Shown here in pieces: positions 16,712 to 25,128 of a stretch of 53,534 nucleotides of DNA; the stretch's first letter is position 1; the number at the start of each line of letters is the position of its first letter. Position numbers and translations under genes: made by a program. The DNA lies in contig JAPLSQ010000030.1 in assembly GCA_026398535.1 (NCBI GenBank), positions 1-53,534 on the forward strand, read 5' to 3'. The notes beneath the pieces are model-generated. The model saw nothing but the letters and a program-made list of their open reading frames with translations, was not told where the DNA came from and ran no database searches. The stretch is from Candidatus Sumerlaeota bacterium (GTDB lineage: Bacteria; Sumerlaeota; Sumerlaeia; Sumerlaeales; Sumerlaeaceae).

Positions 16712-19218
16712 TTCGCCTCAAAGGAACCAGAAAGTCGTATGTCGCGTGAAGATGACCCCACAAGCACATCGAATTTGCCGGGTTCGACAACCCATTGTTT
16801 CGCGTCCGGATCGAAGAACGACAACGCGTTCTTATCGAGTTCCAGTGTTACTGTTTCTGATTCGTCGGGTTTCAACCATGTCTTATGGAACGCCTTAAGT
16901 TCCTTAACGGGTCGCGGCACATGGCAGCGAACATCGCGCACATAAACCTGCGCCGTTTCTGCGCCGGCCCGATCACCCGAATTTGTCACCTGAAAGCTGA
17001 CATTCACCTTTCCCCCGCTTTGAATCTGAGTCGGGGTGATTGCCAAATCGTGATAGGTGAAAGTGGCATAGGACAGGCCATGGCCAAAACAGAATTGCGG
17101 ATTGACGCCCTTCGCGTCGTAACCCCGGTAACCCATGAATATGCCCTCAGTATACCGTGTGGTTTTGCCATCTTTTGTGTGATAGTATGGGAATGACGGA
17201 TTGTCCTGCCAGCGCTTCTCAAAAGTTGCGGGAAGTTTGCCCGAAGGATTGACATCACCGAACAGAATTTCGGCCAGCGCTTTGCCGCCTTCCTGACCGG
17301 GATACCATGCCTGAATGATTGCCGGCACGCGTCCGATCCACTGGCGCATGTCAACAGCGCCGCCTGAGTTTAGAACGACGATGGTTCTGGGATTGACTGA
17401 TGCGATCTGGCGGATAAGATCGTCCTGCCCTCCGGGCAGTTCAAATGGTCTGTCGAATCCCTCGCCCTCGAGTTCCGAGTTGAATCCCACGCATACCACC
17501 GCCACATCGGCTTTGCGGGCGGCTGGAACAGCCGTCAGCATGTCGGCGTCAGGCGCCGGCGCCCAGCCAAACTTTGCGGATGCGTCGCCCTGACGTTCAT
17601 AATACTCAACTTTCAGTTCGCAGGATTTTCCGGCCTTGAGTCTGATGACGACCTGATCGGTGCGTGCCGCGTGATCGTTCCATTGATCGAGCACTTTCTT
17701 TCCATCAAGCCATACGCGCACGCCATCGTCAGTGTGCGCGGCCAGAACATGGCTGGCGGATTGCGCCGGGCGAATGCGGCCTGTCCAGCGTATGGAGAAA
17801 TTGTCCGCCGGCAGACCATTTGGCGATCCATTTTTCCAGTCGAAATCAATGTGCTCATCCACCTGTTTCGTGACAGGTTTGCCGGAGAGCGTTGTGTTGG
17901 CGAAATATTCAGCGATAAGACCAGCTTCGGTTTTACCGTCTGGAGATATGTGCTCGTATACTGCCGTGCGTGTGAGAGTTGTGATGTCTTGTTTTGTGCC
18001 CCATGGCACATGGATCACGTTGATGGTCCCATTGGCGCGCTGGCGTATGGCATCCAGCACACTCATGGAGTGAAAAGGCGTTGTGAACGAGCTGCCGCCC
18101 CCCGCGGGAACGCCAGGGTTGGCATTGGGCCCGATGACAGCGATCGATTTAATCTGAGAGGCATCGAGCGGCAGGCGCTTGTTTCTGTTTTTCAAAAGCA
18201 CGATGCCTTCGCGGGCAATCTCCAGCGCGATGCGCGCGCTCGATGGATCATCCGGCGGGATGGAATCAATCTTCTGGGGACGGTCGAGGAATCCCGAGCG
18301 CGCGATGATGCGCAGTATGCGCCGCACTTTATCGTCTATTGTTGATTGACTGACCTTGCCTTCGCGAATCGCGGACAGGATGTTTTTACTGTTCATGAAG
18401 GCGCCGGAGGGCATTTCCAAGTCAAGGCCGCCATTTGCGGCGCCGATGGCATCATGCACGGCTCCCCAGTCCGACATGATGATGCCGTCAAAACCGCACT
18501 CCTTTTTGAGAAACTCCGTGTTAAGGAAGGAGTTGGCCGTGCAATACGTCCCGTTGACTGGATTGTAGGCATCCATGACGCATGCCGCGCCGCCCGCTGT
18601 CACGGCGGCTTTGAAAGCCGGCAGATAAATTTCACGCAGGGTGCGTTCGTCAATTTCTGAACTGATCTTGTGGCGGTCATATTCCTGGTTGTTGCATGCA
18701 AAGTGTTTGACAGTGGCCAGCACACCCTCGCCTTGAACACCGCGGACAAGCGGGACGGCCATGCTTGACGCGAGAAACGGGTCCTCGCCCAGGTATTCGA
18801 AATTTCGCCCGCAGAGCGGGGCGCGGTAAATGTTCATGCCGGGCGCAAGCCAGATATGCACGCCGCGGGCGCGGCCGTCGCGGCCGATCGCTTTGCCGTA
18901 TTCGCCCGCAAGTTTCGTATCCCATGTTGCCGCGAGCGCGATACCAGCGGGATAGGCGGTCGTCGGTCCGTAATTTCGCACCCCAACCGGACCATCGGAC
19001 ATTTTGATGGCGGGGAGGCCAAGGCGCTCTACTGGGCGTATGTAAAAGTCGTTAAGCCCGCCGATGTAGTCGAGTTTTTCTTCCAGCGTCATTTTGTCGA
19101 GAAGATCGGCGACACGTTGCTCCACAGTGATTGATGTTGAATGGCCCGGGGACGGGAAATATACGTTCAGAGCCAAGAGGGTGAATACCAGACATGATTT
19201 GACAGAAAATAAGTTCAT
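16708..19218 (-). CDS. Exported GH3 beta-glycosidase with PA14 insert and Fn3-like tail
   Basis: 836 residues. Seen: signal peptide (CLVFTLLALNVYF), then the GH3 N-terminal barrel with KMSDGPVGVRNYG, KHFACNNQE and the nucleophile motif IIMSDWGAVHD (Asp near residue 247); a C-terminal sandwich domain starting ~330 (EGIVLLKNRN); a PA14-like insert ~430-570 (AEYFANTTLSG, HTDDGVRVWLDGK); a probable acid/base Glu in FNSELEGEGFDRP; and a fibronectin-III-like end (FGHGLSYATFTYHDL onward). Known: such enzymes release terminal beta-glucosyl, xylosyl or related units from oligosaccharides; specificity cannot be read here. It is coupled to uxaC by ATGA and transcribed divergently from the CE7 esterase. 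Confidence 0.95.
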   Translation of the reverse strand: MNLFSVKSCLVFTLLALNVYFPSPGHSTSITVEQRVADLLDKMTLEEKLDYIGGLNDFYIRPVERLGLPAIKMSDGPVGVRNYGPTTAYPAGIALAATWDTKLAGEYGKAIGRDGRARGVHIWLAPGMNIYRAPLCGRNFEYLGEDPFLASSMAVPLVRGVQGEGVLATVKHFACNNQEYDRHKISSEIDERTLREIYLPAFKAAVTAGGAACVMDAYNPVNGTYCTANSFLNTEFLKKECGFDGIIMSDWGAVHDAIGAANGGLDLEMPSGAFMNSKNILSAIREGKVSQSTIDDKVRRILRIIARSGFLDRPQKIDSIPPDDPSSARIALEIAREGIVLLKNRNKRLPLDASQIKSIAVIGPNANPGVPAGGGSSFTTPFHSMSVLDAIRQRANGTINVIHVPWGTKQDITTLTRTAVYEHISPDGKTEAGLIAEYFANTTLSGKPVTKQVDEHIDFDWKNGSPNGLPADNFSIRWTGRIRPAQSASHVLAAHTDDGVRVWLDGKKVLDQWNDHAARTDQVVIRLKAGKSCELKVEYYERQGDASAKFGWAPAPDADMLTAVPAARKADVAVVCVGFNSELEGEGFDRPFELPGGQDDLIRQIASVNPRTIVVLNSGGAVDMRQWIGRVPAIIQAWYPGQEGGKALAEILFGDVNPSGKLPATFEKRWQDNPSFPYYHTKDGKTTRYTEGIFMGYRGYDAKGVNPQFCFGHGLSYATFTYHDLAITPTQIQSGGKVNVSFQVTNSGDRAGAETAQVYVRDVRCHVPRPVKELKAFHKTWLKPDESETVTLELDKNALSFFDPDAKQWVVEPGKFDVLVGSSSRDIRLSGSFEAK

Positions 19219-19319
19219 GGCAACAAACCGCCTTTCAATTCATTCGCACTTGCACAGTCGTTGTGTTTTGCACACTAACAATTCTGAATTTCAACAAAAC
19301 GAAACAGAAAGAGACAATC

Positions 19320-20279
19320 ATGCCAATTCTTGACATGCCAATTGAGCAACTCAGGTGCTACCAAGGCGTGAATCCGCGTCCGGACGACTTTGATGAATAC
19401 TGGGCGAAGGCGCTTGCGGAACTTGAAAAAAGCCCTCCGGAACCGGAGTTGATCGCGGCGGATTTCGCGGCTCCCAAGGTGGAATGCTTTGACCTTTACT
19501 TCAATGGAGTCCGCGGGGCGCGTCTGCATGCAAGGTATGTTCGCCCGCGCGATGCGGCCGCGCCGCATCCGGCTGTTGTCATGTTTCACGGTTATGGAGG
19601 CAACAACGGGGATTGGAGCGAGAAGCTTTGCGCGGCGGCGTTTGGTTTTTCTGTCGCGTCGCTTGACTGCCGGGGTCAGAGCGGCCTCTCGAGCGACGGG
19701 TCGGTTTACAAGCGCAAGATTCAAGGCGGTCTTCTGACGCGGGGGATGGCCGATGGGCCTGAGAATCTCTATTTCCGTCATACGTTTCTCGACACAGTTC
19801 AGTTCGCCCGTGTGATGATGGCCATGCCCGAGGTGGACCCTTCGCGTGTCGGCGCCACGGGAGGCTCCCAAGGCGGCGCATTGACGCTTGTGTGCGCGGC
19901 GCTTGAACCCCGCATCAAGCGCGCCGCGGCTGTGTATCCCTTCCTGTGTGATTACAAAAGGGTTTGGGACATGGATCTGGATTGCGATGCTTATGCCGAT
20001 ATTTGCGCGTGGTTCCGGGAGTATGACCCACTGCACGAGCATGAACAGGAATTTTTCAAAAATATGGGCTACGTCGATGTCCAGCATCTTGCGCCGCGAA
20101 TACGCGGAGAAGTGCTCGTTGTCACGGGTCTGCGCGACAATATCTGCCCGCCTTCAACGCAATTTGCGGCCTATAATAAGATCATCGCCCCCAAACGCAT
20201 GGATGTCTATCCGGAATATAAACACGAATTCATCCGCGGATCCAGCGACCGCGTTTTGCGGTTTCTTGGCGGATTATGA
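19320..20279 (+). CDS. CE7-family acetyl esterase (acetylxylan esterase / cephalosporin-C deacetylase type)
   Basis: 319 residues from the ATG at 19320, the length typical of CE7. Seen: PDDFDEYWAKALAELEK at the N-terminus, the RGQ motif in SLDCRGQSGLSSDGS, the nucleophile elbow GATGGSQGGALTL (Ser near residue 183), Asp in VVTGLRDNICPPSTQ and His in EYKHEFIRG. Known: cytosolic, usually hexameric enzymes that remove acetyl groups from short acetylated sugars such as xylo-oligosaccharides. No signal peptide is present, consistent with that. It is divergent from the GH3-uxaC pair across a 101 bp gap, so all three may share control. The ribosome-binding site is weak (GAAAGAGA). Confidence 0.93.
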   Translation: MPILDMPIEQLRCYQGVNPRPDDFDEYWAKALAELEKSPPEPELIAADFAAPKVECFDLYFNGVRGARLHARYVRPRDAAAPHPAVVMFHGYGGNNGDWSEKLCAAAFGFSVASLDCRGQSGLSSDGSVYKRKIQGGLLTRGMADGPENLYFRHTFLDTVQFARVMMAMPEVDPSRVGATGGSQGGALTLVCAALEPRIKRAAAVYPFLCDYKRVWDMDLDCDAYADICAWFREYDPLHEHEQEFFKNMGYVDVQHLAPRIRGEVLVVTGLRDNICPPSTQFAAYNKIIAPKRMDVYPEYKHEFIRGSSDRVLRFLGGL

Positions 20280-20285
20280 TAAAAA

Positions 20286-20320
20286 ATATGCCAAACGCGG
20301 TCTCACTGACCGCGTCTGGC
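20286..20320 (-). terminator. Probable terminator for the 20751 lipoprotein gene
   Basis: An inverted repeat (ccaaacgcggtc / gaccgcgtctgg, one mismatch) with a 5-base loop at 20291-20319. Read on the minus strand it is followed by a run of Ts (CATATTTTTTATC); on the plus strand there is no T-run. It therefore best serves the minus-strand lipoprotein gene, although it lies 135 bp past its stop, and it could slow plus-strand transcription from the esterase gene as well. Confidence 0.45.
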
Positions 20321-20454
20321 TTGTGCTTCCAACAACATCCGCTTTTGCTGATTGCCTGATTCTAAAGCGCAAACACCCAACTTCCAGCAACTGCTTGCGA
20401 CAGCAACAGGAATAATGACACAGAATTCAAATTGTGTTATTATAGAGTTCTGTA

Positions 20455-20751
20455 TCAATAAGTCTTGGGAGGCGGGGTGCCACTGCGATCTTGATAGCCC
20501 TGCTGATAGGCTTTCGACTCGTTCTTATCCATCTGGTTGCCAATCAAGCTTCCACCGACAGCGCCTGCCACACCGCCAATTGCGGCGTTTTGAAGCGCTT
20601 TGCCGGGGCCAAGCGCGGCGCCGAGAGCCGCACCGCCAAGACCGCCCATCACAGCGCCTTGCTGCGTGCGGCTGCCTCCCATGGAATCGCAACCCGAAAG
20701 AGCGACAGCGAGTGCCGCAATAACAGATAAACCAACCATCCTCTTCAACAT
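20455..20751 (-). CDS. Glycine-zipper lipoprotein, 98 aa
   Basis: The start at 20751 is set by AAGGAG 10 bases upstream and by the signal peptide that follows. Seen: a signal sequence (MVGLSVIAALAVALSGC) with a lipobox LSGC, so Cys19 is the predicted lipidated residue. Then two glycine-zipper stretches (GAVMGGLGGAALGAALG and AAIGGVAGAVGGSLIG) that can pack as paired membrane-associated helices, followed by a short polar tail (QQGYQDRSGTPPP). Known: similar small glycine-zipper lipoproteins (SlyB, OsmB-like) reside in the outer membrane and often respond to envelope stress. The exact role is unknown. It is a single-gene unit. Confidence 0.85.
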   Translation of the reverse strand: MLKRMVGLSVIAALAVALSGCDSMGGSRTQQGAVMGGLGGAALGAALGPGKALQNAAIGGVAGAVGGSLIGNQMDKNESKAYQQGYQDRSGTPPPKTY

Positions 20752-20877
20752 AGAACCTGACTCCTTCGTTGCTTTTGCATACTGAATGACGCTATTCTTG
20801 CAAAACATTACTCGCTGGCAAGCAATAAATGCATTTGTGTAAAAAATGTTAAATCAGTGCCGGATGCTGGAATACAA

Positions 20878-22197
20878 CTAATGGGAGGCAGCGTGGATTC
20901 GTCGTGCCTGGCGTGCGAAACGATTCAAAACACCTGTGATTGTAAACTTGCGGTGGCCGTTCAGGTAACTCCATATCGTGTTGTTAAATCGTCTGGTCCA
21001 ATGAGCGGGAATTCCGCGTTTTCCTACGACGGCGCCAATAATACTGCCAGCGGTGGCGGTGGTGCAGTCGCAGTCCATGCCCATGGCCACGGTTTCAGAG
21101 ATGACACGGGTAAAGTCGCGCCGGCCGATTGTTATGCCCCATATGGTCAGGCAGGCATTGTTGATTGCGTGGACATGGTGCATGTTGGGAAAACGCTCCT
21201 CAACTGCTTTTCGGGCCTGCTTGAAATCGTGAATTTCAGGGGCGATTTTCAATGCCCAGCGGATTTCACGCGCAATGGTGCAATGGGCGGGAATATGAGT
21301 CAGGCCGATTTGCAGTGCCTGGACGGGATCGTCCACGGCAAACGCCGCTGAAATGGCCGCCGCGAAAAACATTTCAGCATACACGCCCGTGCGGCGATGG
21401 GTCAGCATTCCATCGCGCCATGCCATGGCGGCAGCCTTCTCAGGCCATCCCGGAGCCATGTATGCCCATGGATCGGCTCGGATGCCGGCGCCGATCCATG
21501 TGTCGTATGGATTATCGATTGCGCCTGCCTCTTCGGCGGAGATGCCCTTTTTTATGTTATCCAGCGCAACCTTTTCGGCTGTGCATGCGATGGGAATATA
21601 CTTCAGCCATGCCTCGCCGAGTTGCTTGATTGTGAAATCGGACCCATATTGTTCAACGACAAGCAGGCCGAGGAGTGTGTAGGCGATGTCGTCATCGGCG
21701 GGGACGCCGTTCATTTTATGGCGTGTAAACGCTTCGGTCGGGTTGACACCACAATGCAAGCGGTATGGATCGGGGACATACTTCCAGTAATCGGTGGGAG
21801 GGAATGAATCGCCATTTTCGCGCGCGAGCTTTTCCATCTGTTCAGGCTGCCATAATTCCACGGCGGCGCCGAGAATGCATCCGGCCATGCGTCCCATGAG
21901 CGCCCCCTCAACGCGGTCGGCGTACAACGCCGGCTCAAATCGTTGCCACAGACGGCGCGGACCGCGCGGGCACAATTGTCTTATCTTGTCGAAACTGTCA
22001 GGCTCGCGCGCGGCGAGTTTTTTATCATCGGGCAGACGTTTGATGTCCCTGACAGCATCGGCAAGAGCTTTGCGAGCGCGGATGAGGGCGGAGACAATGC
22101 CCTTGGCGCCGTAATCATATTTGTTCAGTGTGTGGAGGCGAAGCTCTTCCAGCAGTTTTTCAAATTCCTGGACTTCAGGATGACGCATATGAATCAA
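20878..22197 (-). CDS. ADP-ribosylglycohydrolase family protein
   Basis: 439 residues. Seen: ~90 helical N-terminal residues, then the core: EGALMGRMAGCILGAAVE (residue ~96), a metal-binding acidic triplet GVPADDDIAYTLLGL (~165), and a C-terminal metal site AMGMDCDCTTATAGSIIGAVVG (~385, corresponding to the DxDxxxxxxG block of the family). Known: the fold removes ADP-ribose from proteins or small molecules, but many bacterial members in sugar-use loci probably act on nucleosides or other glycosides. It is divergent from a LacI regulator, with a palindrome between them, which favours a regulated catabolic role. The start may be 22197 or 22188. Confidence 0.88.
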   Translation of the reverse strand: MIHMRHPEVQEFEKLLEELRLHTLNKYDYGAKGIVSALIRARKALADAVRDIKRLPDDKKLAAREPDSFDKIRQLCPRGPRRLWQRFEPALYADRVEGALMGRMAGCILGAAVELWQPEQMEKLARENGDSFPPTDYWKYVPDPYRLHCGVNPTEAFTRHKMNGVPADDDIAYTLLGLLVVEQYGSDFTIKQLGEAWLKYIPIACTAEKVALDNIKKGISAEEAGAIDNPYDTWIGAGIRADPWAYMAPGWPEKAAAMAWRDGMLTHRRTGVYAEMFFAAAISAAFAVDDPVQALQIGLTHIPAHCTIAREIRWALKIAPEIHDFKQARKAVEERFPNMHHVHAINNACLTIWGITIGRRDFTRVISETVAMGMDCDCTTATAGSIIGAVVGKRGIPAHWTRRFNNTIWSYLNGHRKFTITGVLNRFARQARRIHAASH

Positions 22198-22261
22198 CTT
22201 TCTGTGAAAAGGTGGATCGACTGATGTGTGGTCATCGTTAGCAAGTGGGAATGGCGGTCAA

Positions 22262-22277
22262 GAGCAATCGATTGCTC
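22262..22277. promoter_or_regulatory. Perfect 16 bp palindrome, predicted LacI-family operator
   Basis: GAGCAATCGATTGCTC is a perfect inverted repeat with a central CG step, the typical form of operators for LacI-family repressors. It lies between the divergent ADP-ribosylglycohydrolase gene (start 22197) and the LacI gene (start 22352), 65 and 75 bp from the two starts, and could control both. I found no second perfect copy in the window. Confidence 0.7.
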
Positions 22278-22351
22278 GTTTCCCTTGCCATGAATCCAAT
22301 TTTGATCTAACAGTCAGTCCATTCTTTGTTTTTCATGATATTGTATTATTT

Positions 22352-23413
22352 ATGACACAGAAATTCATATCACCGCGCGGTTCGGGGCGAGGACCGACGC
22401 TGAAGGATATCGCCAAGACCCTTGGTGTGTCGCGTGCAACGGTTTCGCGCGCGTTGCGGGGCGTGGGGCGGATGAGCCCGGCTTTACGCGAGAGGATTCT
22501 GCGGACCAGCAGCGAAATGGGTTATAAAGTCAATTATGCCGCGCGAGCCCTGCGCAGCCGAAGATCCAATCTGCTGGGAGTGCTCGTGCAGGAACACAGC
22601 CATTACCAGATTGGCGATCTGCTGGAGGGCATTCAGGACGAGGCGCAGAAAAACGATTACTCAGTGCTCATCGGCACCATCCGCCACGATGAGGACATGG
22701 AAATCAGGCAGATTCAGTCGATGATCGACAAGCATGTCGACGGGCTTCTGGTCAGTCCGACGGGAACCCCGCGCGGACTGCAATTGCTGATGGATCTTCA
22801 GCGCGACAATATCCACTGCGTCAGCGTGCTCGAAGACCTTGCCCCCGGACGCATGAGCAGCGTTTCGGTGGATGAACTGCTCGGGGGATTCATCGCCACC
22901 CAGCATCTCTTCGAACTGAACCACAGGCATATACTGTTCTTCGGCGGGTATCTCGAGGATGAATACTTTGACTCGCGGCGTTATGTAGGCTACTGTCGCG
23001 CGCATGATATCTATGGTGTCGCGGTGAATCCGGATTACCGGATCAAGTGCGGTTACACGGTGGAGGAAGGGCGTCGCGTATTGCTCGATTGCATCGCGCG
23101 CGGCTTGGAGTTTTCAGCGGTGTTCACCATTTGCGACATGACGGCAGCAGGCGCCATCAAGGGGTTGCGCGATGCGGGACTGCGCGTGCCTGAGCATGTT
23201 TCTGTGGTGGGCTTTGACGGCAGCAATCTTGTGAGCAGTCTGTTTGATCCCGAACTGACATCCGTGTCGCAAACATTGCGCATCATCGGGCAGGAAGCTT
23301 TCAGGCTTGTGCACCGCAAGATTGAGAGCAAGTCATACGATCCCGAATCCATCGTGCTGTCTCCGCAGTTGCACATCGGCAAGACGACCGCGCTCCGTAA
23401 GTCTCCACTTTAA
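22352..23413 (+). CDS. LacI-family transcriptional regulator
   Basis: 353 residues from the ATG at 22352, chosen because the helix-turn-helix then starts at the usual place. Seen: the HTH with hinge (LKDIAKTLGVSRATVSRALRG, then MGYKVNYAARALRSRRSNLLGVLV) and a periplasmic-binding-protein-like effector domain (VDGLLVSPTGTP, FTICDMTAAGAIKGLRDAGL, PEHVSVVGFDGSNL, PELTSVSQ). Known: a dimeric repressor released, or occasionally made active, by a small sugar-like ligand. No strong Shine-Dalgarno sequence is visible. The adjacent palindrome is its probable site; targets are probably itself and the divergent glycohydrolase, perhaps also the nearby GH3/uxaC/esterase genes. Confidence 0.93.
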   Translation: MTQKFISPRGSGRGPTLKDIAKTLGVSRATVSRALRGVGRMSPALRERILRTSSEMGYKVNYAARALRSRRSNLLGVLVQEHSHYQIGDLLEGIQDEAQKNDYSVLIGTIRHDEDMEIRQIQSMIDKHVDGLLVSPTGTPRGLQLLMDLQRDNIHCVSVLEDLAPGRMSSVSVDELLGGFIATQHLFELNHRHILFFGGYLEDEYFDSRRYVGYCRAHDIYGVAVNPDYRIKCGYTVEEGRRVLLDCIARGLEFSAVFTICDMTAAGAIKGLRDAGLRVPEHVSVVGFDGSNLVSSLFDPELTSVSQTLRIIGQEAFRLVHRKIESKSYDPESIVLSPQLHIGKTTALRKSPL

Positions 23414-23442
23414 TTAGATTTGCCTAAGGAAGCCCGCTTGAA

Positions 23443-23475
23443 ATGGAACAATCCGAGTGGCAAGCAAGCCAATGA
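23443..23475 (+). CDS. Possible 10-codon leader peptide coupled to the 23472 gene
   Basis: ATG at 23443 opens a ten-codon frame (MEQSEWQASQ) with AAGGAAG (23426-23432) 10 bases upstream. Its TGA overlaps the ATG of the glycosyltransferase as ATGA. The glycosyltransferase start itself has no Shine-Dalgarno sequence. So ribosomes may load on the short frame and restart. It could also be chance. Confidence 0.3.
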   Translation: MEQSEWQASQ

Positions 23476-25091
23476 CAGATTTCGCCAAACCTGAAGTGGA
23501 AGCTCCATCCCCGCCTTTATGGATACTTGCCGTGGTGGGGATCGCGGTTTTCATTTACAGATTGTTTGTCGCGTCGAGCATCGGTTTGTTTCCTGATGAA
23601 TTTGTTTATGTGTGGATTGGCAAAAACTCGCTTCTGACGGCAAGTCCCCATCCGCCGGGCGCGGCCTTTCTCACGCGGCTGGGCATCGGGTTGCTGGGAC
23701 ACAGCGAATTGGGCGCGAGATTTTTTTCAGCGGTGCTCGTCACCTTGGCAATCATTCCTGTTTATCTGCTCGCACGCCAAACAGGCGGCAGAGCCGCGGG
23801 TTTCTGGGCGGCGTTTATCTTCCTTTTGACCCCCCTTTACCTGTATCTTGGCGCTGTCATTCCTCCCGACGGCCCGCAGGTGTTCTTCTGGGCGGCGCTT
23901 TTATACATGACATATCAGGCTTTGGAGACACGCAAAATTGGTTGGTGGCTTCTCGCGGGCCTGACAGCCGGGCTTGGTCTTTTTGTCAAGTATGTCGTGA
24001 TTTTGTATTTTCCGTGTTTGTTCCTGTGTCTGATTCTCGCGCCTGATTGGCGTTCCCAACTGCGTTCACCGGGATTGTGGGCAAGCATAGGCCTGACCAT
24101 CCTGTTGTTCGTGCCGTTCAATGTCTGGCGCGAATATCAGATGGATTGGAACGCGATCCGCTATCATTTGAGCCAGCGTCATGCGTATCGTCCGCCAACT
24201 TGGAGCGGTGTTGGACGATATTACGGGTATCATGCCGCCTTTTTGTCACCGCTTCTTTATGCGGGGACGCTTGCAGCCATGGTTTGGTCGGGGATTGCGG
24301 GCTGGCGGCGGCGCGATCGCAGACTGATCTTCCTCTTTTCTTTCTCCAGCGTGGTGTTTCTTGTTTTTACGGTTATCGTCGCTGTGACGGCGCCCATGAC
24401 AAGCCAGGAGCACTGGGATGCGCCCGCTTACATGGCGGCGATCATCGCCTTGGTCATCTGGTTCCGCGAACGGCTGGCTGCGGCAAATGCCCAACGCCGC
24501 CGGCTGTTGATGGCCGCGGGGGCTTTGACGGCAGGATTGATGTTGCTGGTTAATGCCGGTGTTGTGCTTGAAGGATTGCTGGCTCTGCCCACACGTCTTG
24601 CCGGCAAGGGCCCCGCGGTCATTTCGATGCTTGGTTACGCGCCGATGGGACCCGAGACAGACCGCCGTTTTGCCGTTTTGCCGGATGCCGGGAACGCCTT
24701 CATCATCGGCAATACTTTTGAGGAAGTATTTCCGCTGAGTTTCTATGCTCGAGTTCCCAAGCGCTACTATACTTTTCGGGATTCACATGACAACAGATGG
24801 GGATTGCGCGGGATGATGGAGCGTTGGGGCATCTTTATTGACAATATTGAAAAAGAAATCGGCCACAACGCCCTTTATGTTGTGGATCAACCACTGGAGC
24901 CACGCGAGAGATTCACAAGGCAGCTTGAAAGCCGTCTTGAGCTATTGCGGGCGGCTTTTGCGGAAGTGAAGGAGGAAGAACCGATCATTGCGCGGCAGTG
25001 GGGAAGGGATTTGCGCATGTTCAGGATTTTCCGTTGCCTTGATTTGCGGCGCGCTGTCAGCTTTCCCGCGCGGTATTCAAACCGTTCCTGA
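23472..25091 (+). CDS. GT39-type membrane glycosyltransferase (PMT_2-like)
   Basis: 539 residues from the ATG at 23472; a GTG at 23457 is the alternative. Seen: a first membrane segment (WILAVVGIAVFIYRLFV), the acidic motif FPDEFVYVWIG in the first periplasmic loop (matching the catalytic Asp-Glu region of the family), then HPPGAAFLTRLGIGLLG, PPDGPQVFFWAALLY, about ten hydrophobic segments and a soluble C-terminal domain of ~130 residues. Known: such enzymes move sugars from undecaprenyl-phosphate donors to lipid or protein acceptors on the outer face of the inner membrane. It opens a plus-strand cluster with prepilin peptidase and O-antigen-ligase-like genes. Confidence 0.88.
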   Translation: MTDFAKPEVEAPSPPLWILAVVGIAVFIYRLFVASSIGLFPDEFVYVWIGKNSLLTASPHPPGAAFLTRLGIGLLGHSELGARFFSAVLVTLAIIPVYLLARQTGGRAAGFWAAFIFLLTPLYLYLGAVIPPDGPQVFFWAALLYMTYQALETRKIGWWLLAGLTAGLGLFVKYVVILYFPCLFLCLILAPDWRSQLRSPGLWASIGLTILLFVPFNVWREYQMDWNAIRYHLSQRHAYRPPTWSGVGRYYGYHAAFLSPLLYAGTLAAMVWSGIAGWRRRDRRLIFLFSFSSVVFLVFTVIVAVTAPMTSQEHWDAPAYMAAIIALVIWFRERLAAANAQRRRLLMAAGALTAGLMLLVNAGVVLEGLLALPTRLAGKGPAVISMLGYAPMGPETDRRFAVLPDAGNAFIIGNTFEEVFPLSFYARVPKRYYTFRDSHDNRWGLRGMMERWGIFIDNIEKEIGHNALYVVDQPLEPRERFTRQLESRLELLRAAFAEVKEEEPIIARQWGRDLRMFRIFRCLDLRRAVSFPARYSNRS

Positions 25092-25128
25092 ATTTCAGAA
25101 ATACTTTGATTATCCGCCGAGTCGCGCG

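Noticed and set aside
19219..19319. Search for a shared operator between the GH3 and esterase genes
   Set aside because: Only short imperfect repeats (GTGT...ACAC) were found and none matches the 22262 palindrome.
19275..20087. 270-codon minus-strand frame opposite the CE7 esterase
   Set aside because: Arg/His/Pro-rich shadow of a clearly coding plus-strand gene.
20405..20455. Imperfect inverted repeat acagaattc / gagttctgt near the lipoprotein gene end
   Set aside because: One mismatch, a long AT-rich loop and no T-run. The hairpin at 20291-20319 is a better terminator.
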